From positions 6,200,001-6,264,000 of the forward strand of contig NZ_WNWM01000002.1 in the NCBI RefSeq assembly GCF_009727155.1: DNA of 64,000 nucleotides, read 5' to 3'. This document shows, in pieces, positions 36,376 to 44,710 of the stretch (positions are counted from its first letter, which is position 1; every line of letters starts with the position of its first letter). The DNA is from Pseudoduganella dura (lineage in GTDB: Bacteria > Pseudomonadota > Gammaproteobacteria > Burkholderiales > Burkholderiaceae_D). The notes under the pieces are model-generated. The model was not told where the DNA came from. It was given only the letters and a program-made list of their open reading frames with translations, and did no database searches. A program made the position numbers and the translations under genes.

Positions 36376-37386
36376 ATGAGCGACTACAACATTCTCGGGC
36401 GCAGCGGGCTGCGCGTTTCCCCACTGTGCCTCGGCACGATGATGTTCGGCGGCGTGACGAATGAAGCCGACGCGCGCGCCATCATCGACGACGCGCATGA
36501 ACACGGCATCAATTTCATCGACACGGCGGACGTGTACAACGGCGGCGAGTCGGAGCGCGTGGTGGGCCGCGCGATCGCCGCCCGGCGCGACAAGTGGGTG
36601 CTGGCGACCAAGGTCGGCAACAAGACCGGCGACTGGCCGAACGAAGCGGGCCTGTCGCGCCGCCGCGTGTTCCACGCCGCGGAGCAGAGCCTGGCCCGCC
36701 TGGGCACCGACTACATCGATATCTATTACCTGCACCGGCCGGACCCGCTGACGCCGCTCGAAGAAACGCTGCGCGCGCTGGGCGACCTGCTCGCCCAGGG
36801 CAAGATCCGCTACTACGGGCTGTCGAACTTCCAGGCCTGGCAGATTTCGGATGCCGTGCACCTGGCCCGCCAGCTCGGCATCCCGGCGCCGGTCGTCACC
36901 CAGCCTTACTACAACGCGGCGAACCGCATGCCCGAAGTGGAGCACCTGCCGGCCGCGGCGCACCACGGCCTGGGCGTGGTGCCCTACAGCCCGCTCGCGC
37001 GTGGCGTGCTGACCGGCAAATACCGCCCCGGCGCGGCGCCGGAGGAGGGCAGCCGGATCGCCCGCAACGATCCGCGCGCATTGCAGACGGAATGGCGGCC
37101 GGAATCGCTGGCGCTGGCCCAGGCCATCGGCGAGGAAGCGCGGGCGCGCGGCATCTCCACCGCGGAGTTCGCGTTTGCGTGGGTGCTGAACAACCGGCAC
37201 GTCACCTCGGTGATCGGCGGCCCGCGCACGCTGGCGCAGTGGCAGAACTACCGCGCCGCGCTGGACTACCGCTTCACCGCCGACGACGAGGCGCTGTTCG
37301 ACCGGCTGGTGCCTCCCGGCCACCCCAGCACGCCCGGCTACACCGACCCCGCCTACCCGGTGACGGGCCGGGTGCCGGGGGCATGA
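36376..37386 (+). CDS. Aldo/keto reductase
   Basis: Start ATG 36376 follows AAGGA. The 336-residue protein has the aldo/keto reductase TIM-barrel signatures: the catalytic Asp/Tyr in FIDTADVYNGGESE, LATKVGNKTGDWPNE (Lys), YIDIYYLHRPD (His) and YYGLSNFQAWQ, plus the NADPH site near the C-terminus. It probably reduces an aldehyde or ketone released by the monooxygenases. It overlaps the next gene by an ATGA. Confidence 0.88.
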   Translation: MSDYNILGRSGLRVSPLCLGTMMFGGVTNEADARAIIDDAHEHGINFIDTADVYNGGESERVVGRAIAARRDKWVLATKVGNKTGDWPNEAGLSRRRVFHAAEQSLARLGTDYIDIYYLHRPDPLTPLEETLRALGDLLAQGKIRYYGLSNFQAWQISDAVHLARQLGIPAPVVTQPYYNAANRMPEVEHLPAAAHHGLGVVPYSPLARGVLTGKYRPGAAPEEGSRIARNDPRALQTEWRPESLALAQAIGEEARARGISTAEFAFAWVLNNRHVTSVIGGPRTLAQWQNYRAALDYRFTADDEALFDRLVPPGHPSTPGYTDPAYPVTGRVPGA

Positions 37387-39254
37387 CCGGCGCCGCATCC
37401 AGCGCTTCGGCACCACCCCAGTTCACGGAAACGGTCGACCTGCATGCGATGCCTCGCGTGCTGGGCCGGCTAACCGGGCTGGCCCTGCGGCACCCGTGGC
37501 GCTGTGCGGCCGCGGTATCGTGCGCGCTGGGCGCGGCCATCTTCAACCTGGTCATGCCCCGGCTGCTGGGCCGGGCCGTCGACCAGGCCGGTCACCTGGT
37601 CGACGAGGCCGGCGCCGCGCTGGCCGGCGCCGACCACGCGCTGGCGGTCACCGCGCTGCTGATCGTGGCCGCGTGCGCGATCCGCGGCACGCTGACCGGG
37701 CTGCAGGGCTATTGCGGCGAGACGCTGGCGCAGCGCGTGGCATACGACCTGCGGCTGGCATTCCACGACAAGCTGCAGCAGCTGTCGTTCGGGTATCACG
37801 ACCGCATGCACACGGGCGAACTGATCGCGCGCGGCATGCTGGACCTGGAAGGCGTGCGCGCATTCCTCGAATTCGGCGTGCTGCGCGCCATCACGCTGGC
37901 GCTGCTGCTCGGCGTCGGTTCATGGCGGCTGCTGAGCGTCGACGCGAGCCTGGGCCTGCTGGCCCTGTCCTTCGTGCCGTTCGTGCTGCTGGTCGCCGTC
38001 GGCGCCGCGGTGCGGCTGCGGGCCAGCTGGCAGCGCCTGCAGAAGATGATGGCCGAGCTGACCCTGCGGATGGAAGAAAACCTGCAGGGCGTGCGCGTGG
38101 TGCGCGCGTTCCACGCGAAAGCGGCGGAACTGGCGCGCTTCGACGGCATCTCGCAACGCGCGCTGCGCCTGTCGAATGCCCGCATCACCGAGCGGATGGG
38201 CTCCATCAGCCTGATGACGTTCGCCTATTACGTGTCGATGGCGCTGGTGCTGTGGGTCGGCGGCAGGCGCGTGGCGGCGGGCGGGCTCACGGTGGGCGCG
38301 CTGACCGAATTCCTCGCCTTCATCACGATCCTGCAGCAGCCGCTGCGGCAGATCGGCATGGTGGTCAATTCGAGCGCCCGCGCCACCGGTTCCGGCGCCC
38401 GGCTGTTCGAGGTGCTCGACGCGACGCCGGAGATCGCCGACCGGGCCGGCGCCATCGAGCTGCCGCCGGGGCCGAAGACGCTGCGGTTCGAAAACGTCGG
38501 TTTCGGTTACGCGGCAGGCGGGCGCAAGGTGCTGCGCGACGTCAGCTTCGAGGTCAAACCCGGGCAGGTGCTGGGCATCGTCGGCGCGCCGGGCAGCGGG
38601 AAATCGACGATCGCGCACCTGATCCCGCGGTTCTACGACGCCGGCGGCGGCCGGGTCACGCTTGGCGGCCACGACCTGCGCGATGTCACGCTGGCATCGC
38701 TGCGCCGCGACGTGGCGCTGGTGCAGCAGGAGAATTTTTTGTTCGACACATCGGTCCACGACAACGTCGCCTATGCGGCGCCGGATGCGGCGCACGCGGA
38801 AGTCGCGGCGGCGGCCGGCATTGCGCAGATCCACGATCACGTGGCGCGGCTGCCCGATGGCTACCGCACGCGCGTCGGCGAGCGGGGCGCCGCGCTGTCC
38901 GGCGGGCAGCGGCAGCGTGTGACGATCGCCCGCGCGCTGGTGGGCGACCCGGCCGTGATCGTGCTGGACGATTCCACCGCCGCGATCGACCCGGTCACCG
39001 AGGGGCGCGTGCGCGAGGCGCTGCAGGTGGCATGCCGCGATGCGGCCACCGTGGTCATCGCGCACCGCGTCGGCACGCTGCGGCATGCGGATCACATCGT
39101 CGTGCTCGACGGCGGCGTGATCGCCGAGCGGGGCGATCACGCATCGCTGCTCGCGGCGGGCGGGCGGTATGCCGAGCTGTGGTCGTTGCAGCACCGTTCT
39201 TCGCTCGACGAGGCGCCGGAAGCGGCGGAGCCGCTGGCACAGGTGGGCACATGA
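37383..39254 (+). CDS. ABC exporter half-transporter, subunit 1
   Basis: A 623-residue protein with about six membrane helices in the first 340 residues and one ATPase domain: Walker A VGAPGSGKST, signature LSGGQRQRV and Walker B VIVLDDSTAAID. A serine replaces the Walker B-adjacent catalytic glutamate (DDSTAAID, not DEATS), so this site is probably degenerate, as in heterodimeric exporters. The partner is encoded immediately downstream with an ATGA overlap. Confidence 0.88.
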   Translation: MTGAASSASAPPQFTETVDLHAMPRVLGRLTGLALRHPWRCAAAVSCALGAAIFNLVMPRLLGRAVDQAGHLVDEAGAALAGADHALAVTALLIVAACAIRGTLTGLQGYCGETLAQRVAYDLRLAFHDKLQQLSFGYHDRMHTGELIARGMLDLEGVRAFLEFGVLRAITLALLLGVGSWRLLSVDASLGLLALSFVPFVLLVAVGAAVRLRASWQRLQKMMAELTLRMEENLQGVRVVRAFHAKAAELARFDGISQRALRLSNARITERMGSISLMTFAYYVSMALVLWVGGRRVAAGGLTVGALTEFLAFITILQQPLRQIGMVVNSSARATGSGARLFEVLDATPEIADRAGAIELPPGPKTLRFENVGFGYAAGGRKVLRDVSFEVKPGQVLGIVGAPGSGKSTIAHLIPRFYDAGGGRVTLGGHDLRDVTLASLRRDVALVQQENFLFDTSVHDNVAYAAPDAAHAEVAAAAGIAQIHDHVARLPDGYRTRVGERGAALSGGQRQRVTIARALVGDPAVIVLDDSTAAIDPVTEGRVREALQVACRDAATVVIAHRVGTLRHADHIVVLDGGVIAERGDHASLLAAGGRYAELWSLQHRSSLDEAPEAAEPLAQVGT

Positions 39255-41347
39255 GCGTCCTTTCACCAGCCGATGACGCGCGGGAGCGGGGCGACGAGGT
39301 CTTTGCCCGCTTCGACCGCGGCGTGGCGGCGCGGCTTTGGGAATTCATGCGCGGCTACCGCGCGCCGCTGGCCGCCGTCGTCCTGCTGGTGGTGCTGTAT
39401 ACGGTGGTGCAGGTGATGATCCCGGTCGCCGTGCGGCATGCGGTCGACAGCGCGCTGGGGCGCTCGCCGTTCGCGTTCGATACCGTGCTCGCGGCGTTCG
39501 CGCTGCTGGTCGTGCTGAACGCTGCGCTGACGTTCTTCCAGGAATGGCTGGCGGCGCGGCTGGCGCAGACGGTGATCTTCGATCTGCGCCGCGCCATGTT
39601 CGCGCACCTGCAGCGCGTGTCGCTGTCGGTCCTGGACCGGACGCACGTGGGCCGGCTGATGGCGCGGCTGCAGGGCGATGTCAATGCGCTGCAGGAGTTC
39701 ATGGAAACATCCGTCACCGCGCTGGGCGACCTGTTCCTGCTGGCCGGGCTGGTGATCCTGCTGCTGACGATGGACCTGCGGCTGGGGCTGCTGACGCTGG
39801 CCGTGGTGCCGGCGCTGCTGATCCTGCGCCACGCGTGGCTGCCGTGGGCCAGGCGCGTGTTCGCGCGGGCGCGCGAGGCGTCGTCCTCCGTCAACGCGGC
39901 GCTGGCCGAGAACATCAACGGCATCCGCACGGTGCAGGAGAACCGCCGGGAAGGCGTCAATTTTCGGCGCTATGAAGTGCGGGCGCGCGAAAACCTGGCG
40001 GCGCAGACCGAATCGTCGCTGGTGTCGCAGGTGATGATGCCGGCGGTGGACCTGCTGACCGGGTTGGCGATGGCCGTGGTGGTGGTGGCCGGCGGCCGCG
40101 CCGTCCTGGCGGGGGAGCTGGACGTGGGCGTCATCGTGGCGTTCATCTTCTGCGTGCAGCGCTGCTTCGACCCGATCCGCACGCTGGCCATGCAGTACAC
40201 GGTGATGCAGCGCGCGATGGCATCCGGCCAGCGCATCATCGAGGTACTGGAGGTGCCCGTCACGCTGGACGACCGCGCGGACGCGGCGGCATGGACCGAT
40301 GCGCCGCCGTCGGTGTCGTTCGAACGCGTGACGTTCGGCTACCGCCCCGGGCAGCCGGTGCTGCACGACCTGAACCTGCGCATCGCGCCCTGCCAGACCG
40401 TGGCGCTGGTCGGCCCGACCGGCTCCGGCAAGACCAGCATTGCCGCACTGGTCCACCGCTTCTACGACACATGGCAAGGCAGCGTGAAGGTGGGCGGGCG
40501 CGATGTGCGCGACCTGACGCTCGATTCGCTCGGCCGGCACGTCGGCATGGTGCTGCAGGAGCCGTTCCTGTTCAGCGGCAGCGTGGCCGACAACGTCGCC
40601 TACGGGCTGGCCGGCGCCACGCGCGCCCAGGTGATCGACGCATGCAAGGCCGTGCACGCGCACGGCTTCATCGCGGCGCTGCCGGACGGCTACGATACGC
40701 AGCTGGGGCAGCGCGGGCGCAACCTGTCGGTCGGGCAGCGGCAATTGCTGAGCTTTGCCCGGGCCCTGCTGGCCTCGCCGAAGATCCTGATCCTCGACGA
40801 GGCCACCGCCAACATCGACAGTTTTACCGAGCTGGAGATCGGGCGCGCACTGGACGTGCTGCGCAGGGGCCGCACGACGATCATCATCGCCCACCGGCTT
40901 GCCACGATCCGCGATGCCGACGTGATCGTGGTGCTCGACGGCGGGCGGATCGTCGAGCAGGGCGACCACCGGCAGTTGCTCGCGCGGGGCGGCATGTATG
41001 CGGCGCTGCACCGCAGCAGCAGCGCGTCGTTCGACGATCTGGTGCCGGGGACAGGTGACTGGCTCCTGGCGTTCTATGTTGCCGAAAGCCTCGACCTGCT
41101 GGTGTCTGACACCAGGCTCTGCACCAGTGTCGCATGCGCCTACTGCGGCGCCACCGCCACCCCCGGCGCGAACATCTCGATGAAGCGGTACGCGAAGCTG
41201 GGCAGGAACACGCCGTTGCGCACGCCCAGCATCGTGGTGCAGGTGCCGAACAGGTCGCCGTCCGTGGCCAGCACTTCCAGGCCCGGGTCGAGGTCTTCGA
41301 GCGCCATCTCGGCCACGATGCCCACGCCCAGCCCGCGCCGCACGTAG
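39251..41347 (+). CDS. ABC exporter half-transporter, subunit 2, with an extended C-terminus
   Basis: The 698-residue reading has six membrane helices and a complete ATPase domain: Walker A VGPTGSGKTS, signature LSVGQRQLLS and Walker B ILILDEATANID with the glutamate intact. It should be the catalytically competent half of the heterodimer with subunit 1. Family members normally end shortly after 'GGMYAALHR.SS'. Here the frame continues for about 100 residues of low-quality sequence and runs 208 bp antisense into the CysB-like gene, so the original stop codon seems lost. The extension overlaps a CTGGTGTC-T-GACACCAG palindrome. Confidence 0.8.
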   Translation: MSVLSPADDARERGDEVFARFDRGVAARLWEFMRGYRAPLAAVVLLVVLYTVVQVMIPVAVRHAVDSALGRSPFAFDTVLAAFALLVVLNAALTFFQEWLAARLAQTVIFDLRRAMFAHLQRVSLSVLDRTHVGRLMARLQGDVNALQEFMETSVTALGDLFLLAGLVILLLTMDLRLGLLTLAVVPALLILRHAWLPWARRVFARAREASSSVNAALAENINGIRTVQENRREGVNFRRYEVRARENLAAQTESSLVSQVMMPAVDLLTGLAMAVVVVAGGRAVLAGELDVGVIVAFIFCVQRCFDPIRTLAMQYTVMQRAMASGQRIIEVLEVPVTLDDRADAAAWTDAPPSVSFERVTFGYRPGQPVLHDLNLRIAPCQTVALVGPTGSGKTSIAALVHRFYDTWQGSVKVGGRDVRDLTLDSLGRHVGMVLQEPFLFSGSVADNVAYGLAGATRAQVIDACKAVHAHGFIAALPDGYDTQLGQRGRNLSVGQRQLLSFARALLASPKILILDEATANIDSFTELEIGRALDVLRRGRTTIIIAHRLATIRDADVIVVLDGGRIVEQGDHRQLLARGGMYAALHRSSSASFDDLVPGTGDWLLAFYVAESLDLLVSDTRLCTSVACAYCGATATPGANISMKRYAKLGRNTPLRTPSIVVQVPNRSPSVASTSRPGSRSSSAISATMPTPSPRRT
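41099..41115. repeat. Palindromic repeat between convergent ABC exporter and LysR genes
   Basis: CTGGTGTC, a single T, then GACACCAG form a perfect dyad. It lies in what should be the intergenic gap of two convergent genes, but is now read inside the extended ABC frame. Similar palindromes occur widely between genes in related genomes, by memory. Confidence 0.5.
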
Positions 41348-42042
41348 GTCTTGATCACGTCCGCATCCATCGCCGTCAGCCGCAGGTCGGGCACCAGGCC
41401 GGCGTGGCTGAACGCGGCGTCCACGCACTTGCGGCCGGTAAACTGTTCGTTATAGGTGACGAGCGGGAACGCCGCGATGTCGGCTAGCGTGACCGGCGCG
41501 CGCGCGAGCAGCGGGTGGCCGGCCGGCACCACCACGCGGTGGCTCCACGTGAAGCATGCGTGGGCCTGCACGCCGGATGCCCCGTCCAGCGCCTCGCTGG
41601 CGATGCCGATGTCGGCGTCGCCCTCGCTGATCATCGCGGCGATCTGGCGCGGCGTACCCTGGTGCAGTTCCAGCGTGACCTTCGGGTACGCGCGGTTGAA
41701 TTCCTCGACGACTTTCGGCAGCGTGTAGCGCGCCTGCGTGTGGGTGGCGGCAATCACCAGGCGGCCGCTGTCCACGCCGGCATACTGGCTGGCGTAGCGC
41801 CGCAGGTTTTCCGTTTCCTGCAGGATGCGGCCGACGATCTGCACCGCGCCGTCGCCGGCGCGTGTCAAGGCGGTGAGGCGCTTGCCGGAACGGACGAACA
41901 GTTCGATACCCAGTTCATCCTCGAGGTCCTTGATCTGCTTGCTCACGCCGGATTGCGACGTGTACAGCACGGCGGCCACCTCGGTCAGGTTCAGGTTGTT
42001 GCGCACGGCTTCGCGCACGAAGCGCAGCTGCTGGAAATTCAT
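41140..42042 (-). CDS. CysB-like LysR-family transcriptional regulator
   Basis: A 300-residue LysR protein with the CysB-type N-terminal helix-turn-helix NLTEVAAVLYTSQSGVSKQIKDLEDELG. Its inducer domain carries the CysB/Cbl sulfate- or thiosulfate-binding segment AATHTQARYTLP plus VTLELHQGTP and YNEQFTGR. CysB-type proteins activate sulfur-assimilation genes when sulfate is scarce. It is divergent from the TonB receptor gene and convergent with the upstream operon, which makes it the likely local regulator of both. It is shorter than enterobacterial CysB (about 324 residues) but all core parts are present. Confidence 0.88.
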   Translation of the reverse strand: MNFQQLRFVREAVRNNLNLTEVAAVLYTSQSGVSKQIKDLEDELGIELFVRSGKRLTALTRAGDGAVQIVGRILQETENLRRYASQYAGVDSGRLVIAATHTQARYTLPKVVEEFNRAYPKVTLELHQGTPRQIAAMISEGDADIGIASEALDGASGVQAHACFTWSHRVVVPAGHPLLARAPVTLADIAAFPLVTYNEQFTGRKCVDAAFSHAGLVPDLRLTAMDADVIKTYVRRGLGVGIVAEMALEDLDPGLEVLATDGDLFGTCTTMLGVRNGVFLPSFAYRFIEMFAPGVAVAPQ

Positions 42043-42371
42043 GGATCGCTCCGCTCGACTGTCAGGCTCCCATCATAGTTATCCATGAGCGTTTGACAAC
42101 GAACCGTTCCGTATATGGATATCGAAAACGTGTGCGAACGCTTTGCAAAGCGGCGTTCCGGGCACTTGCTCTCCACCTCGCTGTGCAAAAACATATATCG
42201 CCCTTCGTCATATCGATTCCACTTTTGATTGTTTGTGCAATGCGGCACGGTTCGGTAACTTCCACCTCACTATTCCTGTCGCAAACGCGACCGGGGACGT
42301 CACGCAATGAAGCCCCCGGAGTGAAGCACCCGCAGTGAAGCACCACTAACAACGAAAGTGAGAACGGCATC
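42043..42371. promoter_or_regulatory. Divergent promoter region between the CysB-like regulator and the TonB receptor
   Basis: A 329-bp AT-richer gap with no gene. CysB-dependent promoters usually lie in this kind of gap, but the CysB site is degenerate and I could not assign one. The right part carries three tandem 14-bp repeats (separate entry). Confidence 0.5.
42303..42344. repeat. Three tandem 14-bp repeats upstream of the TonB receptor
   Basis: CGCAATGAAGCCCC, CGGAGTGAAGCACC and CGCAGTGAAGCACC follow one another without a gap, ending 27 bp before the GTG start of the receptor gene. They fall in its 5' leader or promoter. Confidence 0.65.
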
Positions 42372-44699
42372 GTGTATCAAGCAGCGTACCAGGCACAGTT
42401 TCAGGCAGAGTCAAAGCACCACCGGGCAGTCCATGACAACCGCGGCGGCACCCGCCGCCCCACCGCGCTGACGGCGATCGCGGCCGCCGCGGCCATGCTG
42501 TGCGCAGTCACGGGCCCGGCGCACGCCGCGCCGTTCGCCGCCGCCGTCGCCGCCATCGAGGCGGCGCCCGCGCTGGCCGTCGCCGCAGCGGACCAGGCGG
42601 ACATCGCCGGTTCGGCCGCCGCGGTCGCCACCGCGGCCGATGCCGACACCGCCGTCACGCTGGCCGGCACGGTGCACGTGGCGGGCAAGGCGCTGAACGG
42701 CGTCGATCGCGCGAAGCTGCGGCTCGACGAGGTGCCGGGCGGCGTCAGCGTCGTCAGCCAGGAGCAGGTGGAGAAGGGCCGCGTGTTCACCAACGAAGAT
42801 GTGCTGGCGTTCCAGCCCGGCGTGTATGCGCAGGCGGCTGGCGGTACCGACGGCATCAAGATCTCGATCCGCGGCTCGGCCATCAACCGCGGCACCAACT
42901 TCTTCCGCTCCGGCACGCTGTTCCTGTTCGACGGCCTGCCCGTCACCGGTCCCGGCGGCACGCCGTACGAACTGTTCGAACCGCTGGGACTGTCGCGCAC
43001 CGAGATCCTGCGCGGTGCCAACGCGTTCGACTCGGGCGCGCTGATGCTGGGCGGCGCGATCAACTACGTCACCCGCACCGGCCGCGACGCCAATCCCTTC
43101 GAGGTGCGCGTCGAGGGCGGCAGCTATGGATACAGGAAGGTCGCCGTCAGCTCCGGCCAGGTGATTGGCAACCTGGATTACTACGTGGCCGGCATCGCCT
43201 CCGAACGGGACGGCTACCAGCAACTGTCGCAGGGCGAATCGCGCGGCTTCATCGGCAACCTGGGTTATAAAATCGCCCCGAACCTGGAAACGCGCTTCTA
43301 TTTCCGCTACCGCAAGACCGACAATTACCAGCCCGGCGCACTGACCGTGGCGCAGGTCGAGCAGGACCCCCGCCAGGCCAACCCGGTGGCGGTGGCGCAG
43401 AACGCGCACCGCAACCAGCCCGGTTCGCGCTGGCTCGCCAACAAGACCACGTGGGCCATCGACGACAGTTCGTCGCTGGAAGTCGGCCTTGTCGTGCACG
43501 ACTACCCGATCGACCAGCAGCTGGCCGTCAACGTCGGCAGCTGGGGTTTTGCCGATGCCTCGTACTCGCTGCAGTATGCGCGCCGCGATACCCTGTTCGG
43601 CAAGCGCAGCGAAACGAAGGTGGGCGCGCTGTCCACCAACCACCTGAACCACGGCTGGCTCGATACGCGCGTGCGCATCCCCGCCGCCGCCACCGCGTCG
43701 CTGCCGGTCGGCACGCTGATCCGGCGCGCGGAATACGACGGCGAAGACCATATCCTGCATGCCGGGAACGATCTCGAAGTGGCGCAGAACCTGTGGCTGA
43801 CCACCGGCGTTTCCGCCGTCAAGACCAAGCGCTACACGGAGGTGGTGTACCCGGTCACCAACGAACCGTACAACCGCAGCACCACCGCGCTGGCACCCCG
43901 CGCGGGCCTGCGCTACACGTTCGACAACGACGTGCAGGTGTTCGGCAACGTCAGCCGCTCGGTCGAACCGCCGAACACGTGGGCATTCCTGACGATCCCG
44001 CCGACGTTCACGTCGGGACCCGCCACCGGACTGTCGCGGCGCGGGCTCGACCTGAAGGACCAGAAGGCCAATACCGTCGAAATCGGCACGCGGGGCAGGG
44101 CGTTCGATTCGAACTGGAGCCTGTCGGTCTACCGCGCGCTGGTGAAGAACGAGCTGTTGTCGGTCGAGGTGATCCCCGCATCGGCAACATCGGCGGCGAT
44201 CACGGCCGAGTCGAACGCCACGCCAACGGTCCACCAGGGCATCGAGGCGGGCCTGGAATCGCAGCTGTGGCAGGGCGGCGCCAGCGGCAAGCTGTCGGCG
44301 CGGCAGTCGTTCACGCTGAACGATTTCTACTTCCGCGGCGACGCGAAATTCGGCCGCAACACGCTGCCGGGCATTCCGAAGCGCTTCTACCAGGGCGAAC
44401 TGCAGTACGAACATCCGGGCGGATTCTACGCCAGCCTGAGCCTGCAGGCGGCGTCGCCGATCGATGTCGACTACGCCAATTCGTTCCGCACGCACGGTTA
44501 CGGCATCGTCAACGCCAGTTTCGGCTACGACCACCCGAGCGCAGGCTGGAAGCTGTTCGCCGACCTGCGCAACCTGGCCAACAAGCACTACGTTTCCAGC
44601 GTGGCACCGGCGTACAACGACGCCGGCACCGACCAGCGCCGCTCCGCGCCCGGCGAAGGCTTCGGCGTGTATGCCGGCATCCAGTACGCGTTCAGGTAA
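42372..44699 (+). CDS. TonB-dependent outer-membrane receptor
   Basis: A 775-residue protein starting at GTG 42372. The signal peptide is preceded by a long basic N-region (hydrophobic core LTAIAAAAAMLCAV), followed by an Ala-rich stretch. The plug domain is seen in RLDEVPGGVSVVSQEQVEKG, ISIRGSAINRGT and RTEILRGANAFDSGALMLGGAINYVTRTG, and the barrel ends in GIQYAFR. Placement beside a CysB-like regulator and two SfnB-like enzymes suggests uptake of an organosulfur compound (for example a sulfonate or sulfate ester) rather than a siderophore. That substrate is inference. Confidence 0.88.
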   Translation: MYQAAYQAQFQAESKHHRAVHDNRGGTRRPTALTAIAAAAAMLCAVTGPAHAAPFAAAVAAIEAAPALAVAAADQADIAGSAAAVATAADADTAVTLAGTVHVAGKALNGVDRAKLRLDEVPGGVSVVSQEQVEKGRVFTNEDVLAFQPGVYAQAAGGTDGIKISIRGSAINRGTNFFRSGTLFLFDGLPVTGPGGTPYELFEPLGLSRTEILRGANAFDSGALMLGGAINYVTRTGRDANPFEVRVEGGSYGYRKVAVSSGQVIGNLDYYVAGIASERDGYQQLSQGESRGFIGNLGYKIAPNLETRFYFRYRKTDNYQPGALTVAQVEQDPRQANPVAVAQNAHRNQPGSRWLANKTTWAIDDSSSLEVGLVVHDYPIDQQLAVNVGSWGFADASYSLQYARRDTLFGKRSETKVGALSTNHLNHGWLDTRVRIPAAATASLPVGTLIRRAEYDGEDHILHAGNDLEVAQNLWLTTGVSAVKTKRYTEVVYPVTNEPYNRSTTALAPRAGLRYTFDNDVQVFGNVSRSVEPPNTWAFLTIPPTFTSGPATGLSRRGLDLKDQKANTVEIGTRGRAFDSNWSLSVYRALVKNELLSVEVIPASATSAAITAESNATPTVHQGIEAGLESQLWQGGASGKLSARQSFTLNDFYFRGDAKFGRNTLPGIPKRFYQGELQYEHPGGFYASLSLQAASPIDVDYANSFRTHGYGIVNASFGYDHPSAGWKLFADLRNLANKHYVSSVAPAYNDAGTDQRRSAPGEGFGVYAGIQYAFR

Positions 44700-44710
44700 A
44701 GGGAGGACCG

